The position numbers were made by a program, and so were the translations under genes. The notes under the pieces are model-generated. The model was not told the origin of the DNA. It saw only the letters and a list, made by a program, of their open reading frames with translations, and searched no databases. A stretch of DNA of 64,000 bases from Streptomyces sp. CG 926 (lineage in GTDB: Bacteria > Actinomycetota > Actinomycetes > Streptomycetales > Streptomycetaceae), in the NCBI RefSeq assembly GCF_003148825.1, contig NZ_QGGZ01000001.1, forward strand, positions 744,001-808,000, written 5' to 3'. Numbering within the stretch: position 1 is the first letter of the stretch; the number at the start of each line of letters is the position of its first letter. Of the stretch, positions 43,935-52,855 are shown one piece after another.

Positions 43935-46214
43935 ATGAGCCAGCCGCGCGCGACCCCTGAATCGGAATCTGATGTTCCGACATCAGTCACCCCGACGTCG
44001 ACCTACCGCCTCCAGCTGCGCCCCGAGTTCCCCTTCGCAGCGGCCGAGGCGGCCCTGCCGTACATCGCCTCGCTCGGCGTGTCGCACCTGCACCTCTCCC
44101 CGGTCCTGGAGGCGGCGCCCGGCTCGACGCACGGCTACGACGTCACCGACCACTCCCGCGTGCGGGCCGAGCTCGGCGGCGAGCCGGGCCTGCGGTCCCT
44201 GGCCGGGGCGGCCCGGGCGCACGGCCTCGGCCTGGTCCTCGACATCGTGCCCAACCACATGGCGGTGCCGACCCCGCTGCGACTGAACCGGCCCCTGTGG
44301 GAGGTGCTGCGGGACGGCCCCGCCTCGCCGTACGCCCGCTGGTTCGACATCGACTGGGAGGCGGGCGGCGGTCAGGTGCTGCTGCCGGTGCTGGCCGGGC
44401 CGGTGGAGACCTGCGAGCTGACGGCCGACGGCGACGTGCTCCGCTACGGGGAGCAGGAGTTCCCGCTGCGGGAGGGGACCTCGGGGCTGGCGCTGCCCGA
44501 GCTGCTCGCCGCGCAGTGGTACCGGCCGGCTTGGTGGCGCGAGGCCCGCACCGCGCTCAACTACCGCCGTTTCTTCACCATTTCGGATCTGATCGGGGTC
44601 CGGGTGGAGGACCCGGACGTGTTCACGGCCACCCATGCGAAGGTGCTGGAGCTGGTCCGGGACGGGGTCGCGGAGGGCTTGCGGATCGACCACGTGGACG
44701 GGCTGGCGGACCCGGAGGGGTACCTGCGACGGCTGCGGGCGGCGGCGGGCGAGGACTGCTGGGTGGTGGTCGAGAAGATCCTGGCGCGCGAGGAGCGACT
44801 GCCGTCCGCCTGGCCGGTGGCGGGGACCACCGGCTACGACGCCCTGCACCGGGTGGACGGGGTGTTCACCGACCCCGAGGGCGCCGCGGAACTGGCGGCC
44901 CGGTACGGGGAGACCACCGGGCTGCCGCACTGGCCGGAGGCGGCCCGGGCGGCCGCGCGGGAGGTGCTGACCGGCGACCTGGCCGCCGAGCTGACCGCCC
45001 TGGAACGGCTGGCCGGACAGCAACTGGCGCCCGCTGTGCGGGAGTTGCTGATCGCCTTTCCGGTCTACCGACCGTACCCCGGCGAGCCGGAGCTGCCGCC
45101 ACAGGCCCTGGAACAGGCGGCCGCGACGGCCGGCCCCGGCGCGGTGGCCGCCGTACGGGAGCTGCTGCTGCGGGATCCGGCCTTCGCCGCCCGCTTCGCC
45201 CAGACCTCGGCGGCCCTGCGCGCCAAGTCCCTGGAGGACCGGGCCTTCTACCGGTACGCCCCGCTCCTGTCCGCCACCGAGGTCGGCGGGGAGCCGGGCC
45301 GGCCTGCCGTGTCGGTCGCGGAGTTCCACGCGTACTGCGCCGCCCTGGCGAAGGAGTGGCCCGCGGCCGGGACCGTCCTGTCCACGCACGACACCAAACG
45401 CAGCGCGGACGTCCGGGCCCGGATCGCGGCCCTGTCCCAGGCGCCGGAGCTGATGGGGTGCCCCGAGGGGCCCGACCCCCAGCTGGCCTGGGTGGCCCGG
45501 CAGACCGCGCTGGGGCTCGGCCGGGTCCCCGAGGCCGGGCCCCGGCTGGCCGACGCCCTGCTGAAGGCGGTCCGCGAGGCGGCCCTGCACACCAGCTGGA
45601 CCGAGCCGGACGAGGCGTACGAGGCGGGCGTGGCCGGGTACGTCCGGGACCCGCTCGACCTCCCGGCGGAGCTGGCCGGGGCGGCTCGGGCGAACCTGCT
45701 GGGCATGACCCTGCTGCACCTGGCGATGCCGGGGGTCCCGGAGGTCTACCAGGGCGCGGAGACGGAGTACCGGGCGCTGGTGGACCCCGACAACCGGCGT
45801 CCGGCCCACTTCCCCCGCCGGGCCCTGGCCCGGCTGGACGACGGGTCCGCCCCCGAGGACCCGGCCGAGGAGAAGCTCGGGCTCACGGCCACCCTGCTGC
45901 GGCTGCGCCGGGACCGGCCGGAGCTGTTCCGGGGCTACGCGCCGATCCCGGCCCGGGGCCCGGCCGCCGATCATCTGCTGGCCTTCACCCGGGGCCCCGG
46001 GCTGCTGGTGGCGGCCACCCGGCTGTCCCACCGGCTGGCCGCGTCGGGCGGCTGGCGGGACACCCGCCTGCACCTACCTCCCGGCACCTGGACCCGCCTC
46101 GCGTCCTCCGGCCCCCTCCCCCCGTCCGGGGACCGCACCGTGGCGCACAGCGGTTCGGCCGAGGTGGCGGCCCTGCTCGACGGCCACCCGGTGGGGGTCT
46201 GGCTGCGCGGGTGA
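43935..46214 (+). CDS. treY: Malto-oligosyltrehalose synthase
   Basis: Isomerises the reducing-end alpha-1,4 bond of maltodextrins to alpha,alpha-1,1, giving maltooligosyl-trehalose. The 759-aa GH13_26 protein starts with 'STYRLQLRPEFPFAAAEAALPYIASLGVSHLHLSPVLEAAPGSTHGYDVTDHSRV', the TreY signature. It later has 'DIVPNHMAV' (about 100), 'GLRIDHVDGLADPEGYL' (nucleophile Asp, near 250) and 'VVVEKILA' (acid Glu). Length is normal. Start ATG 43935. The product is the substrate of TreZ, encoded 7 kb downstream. It converges on the LysR gene with a short hairpin between. Confidence 0.96.
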   Translation: MSQPRATPESESDVPTSVTPTSTYRLQLRPEFPFAAAEAALPYIASLGVSHLHLSPVLEAAPGSTHGYDVTDHSRVRAELGGEPGLRSLAGAARAHGLGLVLDIVPNHMAVPTPLRLNRPLWEVLRDGPASPYARWFDIDWEAGGGQVLLPVLAGPVETCELTADGDVLRYGEQEFPLREGTSGLALPELLAAQWYRPAWWREARTALNYRRFFTISDLIGVRVEDPDVFTATHAKVLELVRDGVAEGLRIDHVDGLADPEGYLRRLRAAAGEDCWVVVEKILAREERLPSAWPVAGTTGYDALHRVDGVFTDPEGAAELAARYGETTGLPHWPEAARAAAREVLTGDLAAELTALERLAGQQLAPAVRELLIAFPVYRPYPGEPELPPQALEQAAATAGPGAVAAVRELLLRDPAFAARFAQTSAALRAKSLEDRAFYRYAPLLSATEVGGEPGRPAVSVAEFHAYCAALAKEWPAAGTVLSTHDTKRSADVRARIAALSQAPELMGCPEGPDPQLAWVARQTALGLGRVPEAGPRLADALLKAVREAALHTSWTEPDEAYEAGVAGYVRDPLDLPAELAGAARANLLGMTLLHLAMPGVPEVYQGAETEYRALVDPDNRRPAHFPRRALARLDDGSAPEDPAEEKLGLTATLLRLRRDRPELFRGYAPIPARGPAADHLLAFTRGPGLLVAATRLSHRLAASGGWRDTRLHLPPGTWTRLASSGPLPPSGDRTVAHSGSAEVAALLDGHPVGVWLRG

Positions 46215-46231
46215 TCCGGCCGGGCCGGGCC

Positions 46232-46252
46232 ACCGCCGCTCAGTGCGGCGGT
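46232..46252. terminator. Hairpin between treY and the LysR gene
   Basis: A perfect 8-bp stem, ACCGCCGC/GCGGCGGT, with a 5-base loop lies 18 bases after the treY stop and overlaps the last codons of the convergent LysR gene. It could stop both transcripts. Confidence 0.6.
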
Positions 46253-47148
46253 CGGCCCGGGCCCGGACCCGGCGCGGTCCGGTCGCCGATCAGCTCCGCG
46301 AAGGCGGCCGCGGCGCCGGTCAGCGGGACCCGCGAGAAGACGGCCAGCGGCCGGTGCCACGGCGGGTCGAGGGAGAGCAGTACGCAGTCCTCGCCGACGG
46401 CGCCACGGACCATGTGGGCCGGGGCCATGACGACGCCCACCCCGGCGGCCGCCATCCGTACCGCCGTCGAGGTGTGTTCCGTACGCAGCACCGTGCGCGG
46501 GGTGAAACCGAGCGCCCCGCACGCCCGGTCGAGGACGAGGACTCCGTCCACCAGCGGTTCCATCGCGCAGCGGATCCAGTCGCGGTGGGCCAGTTCGGTG
46601 AGGGTGACGGCCGTGCGGCCGGCCAGCGGATCGCCGAAGGGGACGACGACGACCAGCTCCTCCCGGTCGATGCGCAGCAGCGGCCCCGCCCAACCCACGG
46701 GCTCCGGGCCCACCGCGAGATCGGCCACGCCCCGTTCCAGCTGCTCCTCCAGCGCCTCGGTGCTGCCGTACTCCCGCAGCACCAGGGACACCCCCGGGTG
46801 CAGGGACCGCCAGCGGGCGGCGACGTCGGGCAGCAGGCCGACGGCCAGCGCGTGCATGGTGGCGATGTGCAGTTCACCGCCCGCCACCCCGGCGGCGGCG
46901 CGGGCGGCCCGTTCGGCCTGCCGGGCGCTACGGACGGCGAGTTGCGCGTGCGGAAGGAAGGCGCGGCCCATCGGGGTCAGTCGGACCCCGCGGGGCATCC
47001 GCTCCAACAGCGCGCCGCCCACGGACCGTTCCAGGGCCTTGACCTGGTGGGACAGGGCGGGCTGCGTGACGTGCAGACCGTCCGCGGCGCGGGTGAAGGA
47101 TGACTCCTCCACGACGGCCAGGAAGTACTCCATCTGGCGCAGGCTCAT
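46240..47148 (-). CDS. LysR-family transcriptional regulator
   Basis: This 302-aa regulator has an N-terminal winged helix ('MEYFLAVVEESSFTRAADGLHVTQPALSHQVKALERSVGGALLERM', about 6-52), a linker helix and a LysR substrate-binding domain (about 90-290). It is divergent from a dihydrolipoamide dehydrogenase gene with only 83 bases between start codons and a near-perfect palindrome in that gap. The usual LysR arrangement suggests that it controls the neighbour and itself. The effector is unknown. Confidence 0.93.
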   Translation of the reverse strand: MSLRQMEYFLAVVEESSFTRAADGLHVTQPALSHQVKALERSVGGALLERMPRGVRLTPMGRAFLPHAQLAVRSARQAERAARAAAGVAGGELHIATMHALAVGLLPDVAARWRSLHPGVSLVLREYGSTEALEEQLERGVADLAVGPEPVGWAGPLLRIDREELVVVVPFGDPLAGRTAVTLTELAHRDWIRCAMEPLVDGVLVLDRACGALGFTPRTVLRTEHTSTAVRMAAAGVGVVMAPAHMVRGAVGEDCVLLSLDPPWHRPLAVFSRVPLTGAAAAFAELIGDRTAPGPGPGRPPH

Positions 47149-47172
47149 GACCGGGAAGCATAAAGATCCTTC

Positions 47173-47191
47173 ATGACCTTCAGAAGATCAT
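47173..47191. promoter_or_regulatory. Near-perfect palindrome between LysR and dehydrogenase genes
   Basis: ATGACCTTCAGAAGATCAT is symmetric except for the centre and one base pair. It contains T-N11-A-compatible spacing and sits midway between the two starts. A LysR operator is the natural reading. Confidence 0.55.
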
Positions 47192-47231
47192 TTCCTTGGA
47201 CTTGACCCGACGGGAGGGACAGGCTGACCAC

Positions 47232-48644
47232 ATGACCGACGACAGCACAGTGGATGTGATCGTGATCGGCGGCGGAACGGGCGGCTACAGCACCGCCCTG
47301 CGCGCCTCGGCCCTGGGCCTGAGCGTCCTGCTCGCGGAGCGCGACAAGGTCGGCGGGACCTGCCTGCACCGGGGCTGCATCCCCAGCAAGGCCATGCTGC
47401 ACGCGGCGGAACTCGTCGACGGCGTGGCCGAGGCGCGCGAGCGCTGGGGGGTCCGGGCGCGCGTGGAGTCGATCGACTGGTCGGCCCTGACCGCCACCCG
47501 GGACGACATCGTCGCCCGCAACCACAAGGGTGTGGAAGCCCACTTGGAGCACGCCGGGGTACGGGTGGTGCGCAGCGGAGCCCGGTTGACCGGTCCGCGC
47601 TCGGTACGGACCGAGGACGGACGGGAGTTCACCGCCGGCCGGGGCATCGTGCTGGCCACCGGGTCCCGGCCGCGTACGCTGCCCGGCCTGGAGCCCGACG
47701 GCCACACGGTGGTCACCAGTGACGACGCCCTGTTCGCGCCCGGCCTGCCGGCTTCGGTCCTGGTACTGGGCGGCGGGGCGATCGGGGTGGAGTACGCGTC
47801 GTTCCACCGTTCCATGGGCGCCGAGGTGACCCTGGTCGAGGCAGCGGACCGGCTGGTCCCGTCGGAGGACGTGGACGTGTCCCGGCATCTGGCGCGCGGG
47901 CTGCGCAGGCGCGGGATCGACGTGCTGACCGGGGCCCGGCTGGAGGGGGCCGAGCGGCTCGCCTTCGGGGGCGTGCGGGCCACCGTGCGCACCGCGCGCG
48001 GGGAGTTGCGGGAGATCGGGGCGGAGCGGCTGCTGGTCGCGGTCGGGCGGGTCCCGGTGACCGACGGCCTGGACCTCGCGGCGGCCGGTCCGGCCACCGA
48101 CGAGCGGGGGTTCGTGGCTCCGGCCGATTGGTCCCGGCTGGAGACCGCCGTCCCGGGGATCCACGTGGTGGGCGACCTGCTGCCGCCGCCCTCGCTCGGG
48201 CTGGCGCACGCCTCCTTCGCGGAGGGCCTGCTGGTGGCGGAGACGCTGGCCGGGGTGGCGAGCGCGCCGGTGGACTACGCGGCGGTGCCCCGGGTGACCT
48301 ACTCGGCGCCGCAGACCGCCGCCGTCGGACCGACCGAGGCGCAGGCGCGCGAGGCCGGGTACGACGTGGTGGTGAACACGATGCCGCTGACCGCCGTGGC
48401 CAAGGGCATGGTGCACGGGCAGGGCGGCATGGTGAAGGTGGTCGCGGAGCGGGCCGGGCGGGTGCTCGGCGTGCACCTGGTGGGGCCGCACGTGTCGGAG
48501 ATGATCGCGGAGAGCCAGCTCATCGTGGGCTGGGACGCGGAGCCGGCCGATGTGGCGCGGCACATCCACGCCCACCCGACGCTGTCGGAGGCGGTCGGGG
48601 AGGCCTTCCTCAGCCTGGCGGGCCGCGGCCTGCACCAGCGGTAG
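47232..48644 (+). CDS. lpdA: Dihydrolipoamide dehydrogenase (E3-like flavoprotein)
   Basis: This 470-aa pyridine nucleotide-disulfide oxidoreductase has the FAD motif 'VIGGGTGGYSTALRA' (about 10-24), redox-active disulfide 'GGTCLHRGCIPSK' (about 41-53), NAD motif 'VLGGGAIGVEYAS' near 180 and the C-terminal base 'HIHAHPTLSEAVGEAF' with the His-Glu pair near 445-455. It reoxidises lipoyl groups of 2-oxoacid dehydrogenases or glycine cleavage. No E1/E2 genes are here, and a dedicated LysR regulator suggests conditional use, so it may be an accessory E3. A terminator follows. Confidence 0.93.
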   Translation: MTDDSTVDVIVIGGGTGGYSTALRASALGLSVLLAERDKVGGTCLHRGCIPSKAMLHAAELVDGVAEARERWGVRARVESIDWSALTATRDDIVARNHKGVEAHLEHAGVRVVRSGARLTGPRSVRTEDGREFTAGRGIVLATGSRPRTLPGLEPDGHTVVTSDDALFAPGLPASVLVLGGGAIGVEYASFHRSMGAEVTLVEAADRLVPSEDVDVSRHLARGLRRRGIDVLTGARLEGAERLAFGGVRATVRTARGELREIGAERLLVAVGRVPVTDGLDLAAAGPATDERGFVAPADWSRLETAVPGIHVVGDLLPPPSLGLAHASFAEGLLVAETLAGVASAPVDYAAVPRVTYSAPQTAAVGPTEAQAREAGYDVVVNTMPLTAVAKGMVHGQGGMVKVVAERAGRVLGVHLVGPHVSEMIAESQLIVGWDAEPADVARHIHAHPTLSEAVGEAFLSLAGRGLHQR

Positions 48645-48651
48645 CCCGGGG

Positions 48652-48686
48652 CGATCCGGTCGGCGGCGCGGGCCCCGACCGGATCG
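48652..48686. terminator. Hairpin terminator after lpdA
   Basis: CGATCCGGTCGG (48652-48663) pairs perfectly with 48675-48686 over 12 bp around an 11-base loop, starting seven bases after the stop. Confidence 0.75.
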
Positions 48687-48771
48687 GGGAGGCAGGCCTT
48701 GGCCAGGGGTTTTCTCGCGGATCGGGGGAACTGCGGAGCCCTGGGAGCAGTAGGCGGCGGGCCCTGCGGGC

Positions 48772-50079
48772 ATGGCATCCCTTGTGACTCTCCTCCGTGA
48801 CATGTGCTACCCCACACCGCGGGAACTCGGGCTCGCCGCCCGCGCTCTGACGGACGAACACCCCGACGAGGTCCGGCTCCGCCAAGCCGGCACCTCCCGG
48901 GCCGGGCAGCCGCTCTGGGTGCTGTCCGTCGCCGCGATCGGCGACGCCCCGCGCGACGCCGAACGCAGCGTCCTCGTCGTCGCCGGGGCACACGCCAACG
49001 AGCCCGTCGGCGGCGCCACCGCCCTCTCGCTCGCCCGGCGCCTCCTCGACGACCCGGCCCCGCGGGCCGGCTGCGGCTGGCACTTCCTGCTCTGCGCCGA
49101 CCCCGACGGCGCGAACCTGCACCGCACCCCCCGGCCCTACTCGCTGCTGGACTACCACCGGAACTTCTTCCGGCCTCCCGGCCCCGAACAGCCCGAGTGG
49201 GCGCCGTCCTTACTGCCCCCGGACCGGCTGCCGCCCGAGACCCTGGCGCTGCTGGCGCTCATCGACGAACTACGGCCCGTCCTCCAGGTCTCCCTGCACG
49301 CCACCGACCTCGGCGGTTCCTGGGTGCAGCTCACCCGGGACATACCCGGTCTCGCCGAGCCCTTCGCGAAATCGGCCGCCGACCTGCGCATCCCGGTGGA
49401 GAACGGGGCTTCGGACGCGGCCGGCTGGCCCTCCCCCGGGCCGGGGATCTTCGTGATCCCGCAGCCGGGCAGCGAGGCCGCCGGGGCCTTCCACCCGGAG
49501 GACACCCGGCTGAGCACCTGGTACCACGCCCACCGCTACGCCGGCACGACCGCCATCGTCGAAGTCCCCATGTGGGCCTCCGACCTGGTGGACGATCCGA
49601 CCCCGCACCCGGACCCGCGCGGCGCCCTGCGGATGCTGGCCGAGCGGCTGACCGCGGACGCCGCGCTCGTCGCCGGGGTCCGGGGCAGGGCCCGCGTACC
49701 GCAGGAGCCGCGCCCGTACGAGGACCCGGCCGCGGCTCCCCTGCTGCGCGCGGTGGACTGGACGCTCGCGCTGATCCCCCAGGTCGCGGCCGGGTGGACG
49801 GCCGGGGCTCCGGCCGAGGCCACGGCGGCGTACGTCGTCAGCATCGACGCCTTCGGGCGGCGGCTGTCGCTGCGTGCCGCCGCGATGCTGCTGCGGGTGC
49901 TGCACGCCCAGGGGCATCCGGCGGCGCCCGGGCTGGACCGGCTGGTGACCGGGTGGTGCGAGGACTTCGCGTCCCGTTTCGGGGCCCGCTGGGTCCCGGT
50001 GGCCACCCAGGTGGAGCACCAGTCCCGGATCGTCCTGGCCGCCTACGCCCGTCTCGTGGCGGCGGGTCGACCGGGCTGA
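48772..50079 (+). CDS. M14-type zinc carboxypeptidase-like protein (contains TTA codon)
   Basis: This 435-aa protein carries 'VAGAHANEPVG' (His74-x-x-Glu77, the first zinc pair of M14) and 'VLQVSLHATDLGG' with a second His near 175. The context 'LLCADPDGANLHRTPRPYSLLDYHRNFFRPP' is seen in M14 D-type peptidases. There is no signal peptide, so it acts in the cytosol, perhaps as a deacylase or peptidase on cell-wall or metabolite substrates. Codon 147 is TTA, so full translation should need the bldA tRNA. Its stop is eight bases before the convergent oxygenase stop. Confidence 0.78.
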   Translation: MASLVTLLRDMCYPTPRELGLAARALTDEHPDEVRLRQAGTSRAGQPLWVLSVAAIGDAPRDAERSVLVVAGAHANEPVGGATALSLARRLLDDPAPRAGCGWHFLLCADPDGANLHRTPRPYSLLDYHRNFFRPPGPEQPEWAPSLLPPDRLPPETLALLALIDELRPVLQVSLHATDLGGSWVQLTRDIPGLAEPFAKSAADLRIPVENGASDAAGWPSPGPGIFVIPQPGSEAAGAFHPEDTRLSTWYHAHRYAGTTAIVEVPMWASDLVDDPTPHPDPRGALRMLAERLTADAALVAGVRGRARVPQEPRPYEDPAAAPLLRAVDWTLALIPQVAAGWTAGAPAEATAAYVVSIDAFGRRLSLRAAAMLLRVLHAQGHPAAPGLDRLVTGWCEDFASRFGARWVPVATQVEHQSRIVLAAYARLVAAGRPG

Positions 50080-50086
50080 GCGGGGT

Positions 50087-50938
50087 TCAGGTCCGGTGCC
50101 CGGACGGGCCCAGGCGGGTGTCGGGGCCGGGCGGCGGCAGGGCCACCGGCCTGGCTCCGTCGTGGTCCTGAGCGGCGTCGTGGAGGGGGCGGGTGCCCTC
50201 GGCCGCGTCCGCCAGCCACCGCCAGACGTCGGGGCGGTGGGCGTCCGGGGCCATGACGGGCTCCCCGCCGGAGATCCACGTCGTGAGGGTGAACCGGTGG
50301 TCCGAGAACCACCCGCTCGGGCAGGTGGAGGGCACGACCTCGTGAAAGGCGCCGGCGGGGAAGAAGACGATGGTGTCGTGCTCGGGCTCGATCGTGCGGT
50401 AGGACTCCCCCGGCCGCGCCCTCCCGTCGTCCACCACGGTGTCGTACAAGCGGAGTTGGCCACCGCCGAAGCCGCGCGGCGTGCGGTGCAGGTAGTACAC
50501 GGCGGACAGCGCCGTACTCACGTCCCGGACCCGTGAGGCGTCCGTGTGGATGCCGAAGTGGCCGCCCTCGCCGTGCGCCGTCAGGACGGTCAACGACTGG
50601 GCGAGCACGGCCCGGTGACCGAGGACCTCCTGGACGAGCGGGAGGCAGTCGGCCAGGTGCGCGCTGAACACCTCGCTGGTCACGGGAAGGACCAGCGAGT
50701 CCCGCCCCTTGCGGGACACCTGTCCGGTCAGCGGGTCCAGGACGGTCCCCGCCCTGAAGTCCTCCTCCCGGGCTATCGCGTATTCCAGCAGGGCGGCGGC
50801 ACGCTCCGCCCCCAGGAAGTTCTCGAAACGGCAGACCGGGGCCGGCAGCGCGAGCGCGGGGGACCATCGGTCGGAGGGCGGCAGTACGCGGGGGCCGATT
50901 TCCATCGGCGTGGCCGGTTCCATCGTGTATCCGCTCAT
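50087..50938 (-). CDS. 2-oxoglutarate/Fe(II)-dependent oxygenase
   Basis: This 283-aa double-stranded beta-helix oxygenase of the prolyl-4-hydroxylase-like type has Fe ligands in 'GHFGIHTDASR' (His-x-Asp, about 128-138) and the distal His in 'FPAGAFHEVVPST' near 205. The 2OG-binding Arg is probably in 'DHRFTLTTW', near 220. Substrates range from proteins to small metabolites; nothing local decides. The ATG at 50936-50938 precedes MSGYTMEP; further in-frame methionines at +6 and +12 are alternatives. The C-terminal 40 residues are low-complexity. Confidence 0.83.
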   Translation of the reverse strand: MSGYTMEPATPMEIGPRVLPPSDRWSPALALPAPVCRFENFLGAERAAALLEYAIAREEDFRAGTVLDPLTGQVSRKGRDSLVLPVTSEVFSAHLADCLPLVQEVLGHRAVLAQSLTVLTAHGEGGHFGIHTDASRVRDVSTALSAVYYLHRTPRGFGGGQLRLYDTVVDDGRARPGESYRTIEPEHDTIVFFPAGAFHEVVPSTCPSGWFSDHRFTLTTWISGGEPVMAPDAHRPDVWRWLADAAEGTRPLHDAAQDHDGARPVALPPPGPDTRLGPSGHRT

Positions 50939-51133
50939 AGCCCGGAACCGTACGACGGCGGCCGCCCGCGCCGAAGGAGCACAAGGGGGCGCACGGAAGT
51001 GCGCGGTGCACGCCTTCGCCGACCGTCCGACGCGGCGTGCCCGGCGGGAAGCGGAATCTGCCCCGGACCGGCATCGGGACCCGGACCCGGACCGGACCCG
51101 GAAGGGCACCACCGCCGATCCGAGGGTGCGGCC

Positions 51134-51164
51134 TTGACCCTCACGTGGCGTCAGGCCGCACAGT
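51134..51164 (+). promoter_or_regulatory. MerR-type promoter with 19-base spacer
   Basis: TTGACC (51134-51139) and CACAGT (51159-51164) are 19 bases apart, the stretched spacer typical of MerR-controlled promoters. CTCACG...CGTCAG inside it is an imperfect palindrome centred in the spacer. The ATG follows the -10 box by seven bases, so the transcript is probably leaderless. Autoregulation is inferred. Confidence 0.6.
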
Positions 51165-51171
51165 CGGTGCC

Positions 51172-52287
51172 ATGGACGATCACTGGACCGTGGGACGCGT
51201 GGCCGAACTGGCCGACGTGAGCGTCCGCACGCTGCATCACTACGACGACATCGGGCTCGTCCGGCCTTCGGCACGGACCGCGGCCGGTTACCGGGCCTAC
51301 TCGGCCGACGACATGGAGCGGCTACGGGAGGTACTGGCCTACCGGCGGTTGGGCTTCGGACTGCGGGAGGTCGCGGAACTGGTCGGCGACCCGTCCACCG
51401 ACGCGGCGGCGCACCTGCGCCGACTGCGCGGCCTGCTGCTGGAGCGGCGGGACCGGGCCGACGCCATGGTGGCGGCCATCGACAGGGAACTGGAAGCACG
51501 GGCGAAGGGACTGAAGGTGACACCGGAGGAGCAACTGGAGGTGTTCGGCGCACGGCTGTACGACGCGATCGGCGGCGCCTACCCGGCGACACGGCGTACC
51601 GAGCCGCGGATCGCCGCACAGATCCGGTGCGCGCTCGGGGACGCCCGGACGGTGCTGAACGTGGGGGCCGGCACCGGCTCCTACGAGCCCGCCGACCTGG
51701 AGGTGACCGCGGTGGAGCCGTCGGCGGTCATGCGGGAGCAGCGGCCCGCCGGTGCGGCGCCGTGCGTGGCCGCCGCGGCGGAGAGCCTGCCGTTCGAGGA
51801 CGGGGCCTTCGACGTCGCGATGGCCGTCTCCACCGTGCACCACTGGGGGGACCCGATGGCGGGGTTGCGCGAGATGCGGCGCGTGGCCCGCCGCGTGGTG
51901 GTGCTCACCTTCGACACCGACGAGCCCGGATGGCAGGACCGTTTCTGGCTCACCCGCGACTACCTGCCCGAGTTCGCCGGTGTCCTCGCGCGGTTCCCCT
52001 CGCTCGCCGCGATGACCGACGCGATCGGCGCCCGCGCCGAACCGGTGCCCGTCCCGTGGGACTGCGCCGACGGCCTGTTCGAGGCGTACTGGCGCCGGCC
52101 GGAGGCGTATCTGGAGGATCACGTGCGCCGTGCGATGTCGGTGTGGACGAGGGTCGGGCCGCAGGCCGAGCGGCGGGCGGTGCGAAGCCTGGGGGACGAC
52201 CTCGCCTCCGGCCGGTGGGCCGAACGCAACGGCGACCTCACCGACCTCGACGCGGCGGATCTGGGCCTTCGTCTGCTCACGGCGTGA
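51172..52287 (+). CDS. MerR-family regulator fused to a SAM methyltransferase domain
   Basis: This 371-aa fusion has an N-terminal MerR winged helix ('WTVGRVAELADVSVRTLHHYDDIGLVRPSARTAAGYRAYSADDMERLREVLAYRRLGFGLREVAEL', about 5-70) and a dimerisation coiled coil (about 80-120). A class I methyltransferase domain follows (about 150-300) with motif I 'VLNVGAGTGSYEP' and 'FDVAMAVSTVHHWGDPMAGLREMRRVARRVV'. The SAM fold may sense SAM or a ligand, or act as an enzyme under the regulator's control. The GAGTG glycines are intact, so SAM binding is likely. Its own promoter has MerR-style spacing. Converges on a GNAT gene with an 11-base overlap. Confidence 0.9.
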   Translation: MDDHWTVGRVAELADVSVRTLHHYDDIGLVRPSARTAAGYRAYSADDMERLREVLAYRRLGFGLREVAELVGDPSTDAAAHLRRLRGLLLERRDRADAMVAAIDRELEARAKGLKVTPEEQLEVFGARLYDAIGGAYPATRRTEPRIAAQIRCALGDARTVLNVGAGTGSYEPADLEVTAVEPSAVMREQRPAGAAPCVAAAAESLPFEDGAFDVAMAVSTVHHWGDPMAGLREMRRVARRVVVLTFDTDEPGWQDRFWLTRDYLPEFAGVLARFPSLAAMTDAIGARAEPVPVPWDCADGLFEAYWRRPEAYLEDHVRRAMSVWTRVGPQAERRAVRSLGDDLASGRWAERNGDLTDLDAADLGLRLLTA

Positions 52288-52774
52288 ACGGCGTCGCCTC
52301 CACCGCGAGGGCGTAGCGCAGTTTCGGCCTGCCGGTGGCACCGAGGCGGTCGTAGAAGCGGATCGCGCCCTCGTTCCAGTCGGGGGTCTGCCACTGGACC
52401 TGGTCGAGGCCGAGCGCGCGGGCCAGGCTCGTCACCCCGTCCATCAGGGCGGCGCCGAGGCCGTGACCGCGCGCCCCCTCGGCCAGGTAGAGGCAGTCCA
52501 TGTGCAGGTGGTGCCGGGCGTCCCAGAAGGCGAACTCGGCCGAGCAGGCGGCGTATCCGGCGACCGCGCCGTCCGGGGTCTCGGCGAGCAGTACCCACAG
52601 CCGGGCGTCCTCGGCGAACAGTTGCGGGCCGAGGCGCTCGGCGAGGTCGTCCGGGCGCGGGGTCGACTTCTCGTACGCCACGTGCTCGTGGACGAGTTCG
52701 ACCAGGCGGGGCAGATCCCCGACGCGCGCGCGGCGGATGACGGAGGTGCCGGTGGTGACGGCGGTGTGTTCCAT
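52277..52774 (-). CDS. GNAT-family N-acetyltransferase
   Basis: This 165-aa GNAT opens 'VIRRARVGDLPRLVELVHEHVAYE', has the acetyl-CoA loop 'LYLAEGARGHGLGAALM' (R-G-x-G-L-G pattern, about 98-114) and ends 'NEGAIRFYDRLGA'. This is the diamine/spermidine-acetyltransferase-like group, where 'HMDCLYLAEGARGHG' is common. The substrate is not decided. Start ATG 52772-52774. It lies between the MerR fusion and the FHA gene; no operon link is clear. Confidence 0.9.
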   Translation of the reverse strand: MEHTAVTTGTSVIRRARVGDLPRLVELVHEHVAYEKSTPRPDDLAERLGPQLFAEDARLWVLLAETPDGAVAGYAACSAEFAFWDARHHLHMDCLYLAEGARGHGLGAALMDGVTSLARALGLDQVQWQTPDWNEGAIRFYDRLGATGRPKLRYALAVEATPFTP

Positions 52775-52855
52775 GACCGCCATCCTGCGGGTCGGCTCCC
52801 GACGGCGGACCGGCGGGGCCGCGTCCGGGGACGGGTGGACGGGCGGTGGACGTCC

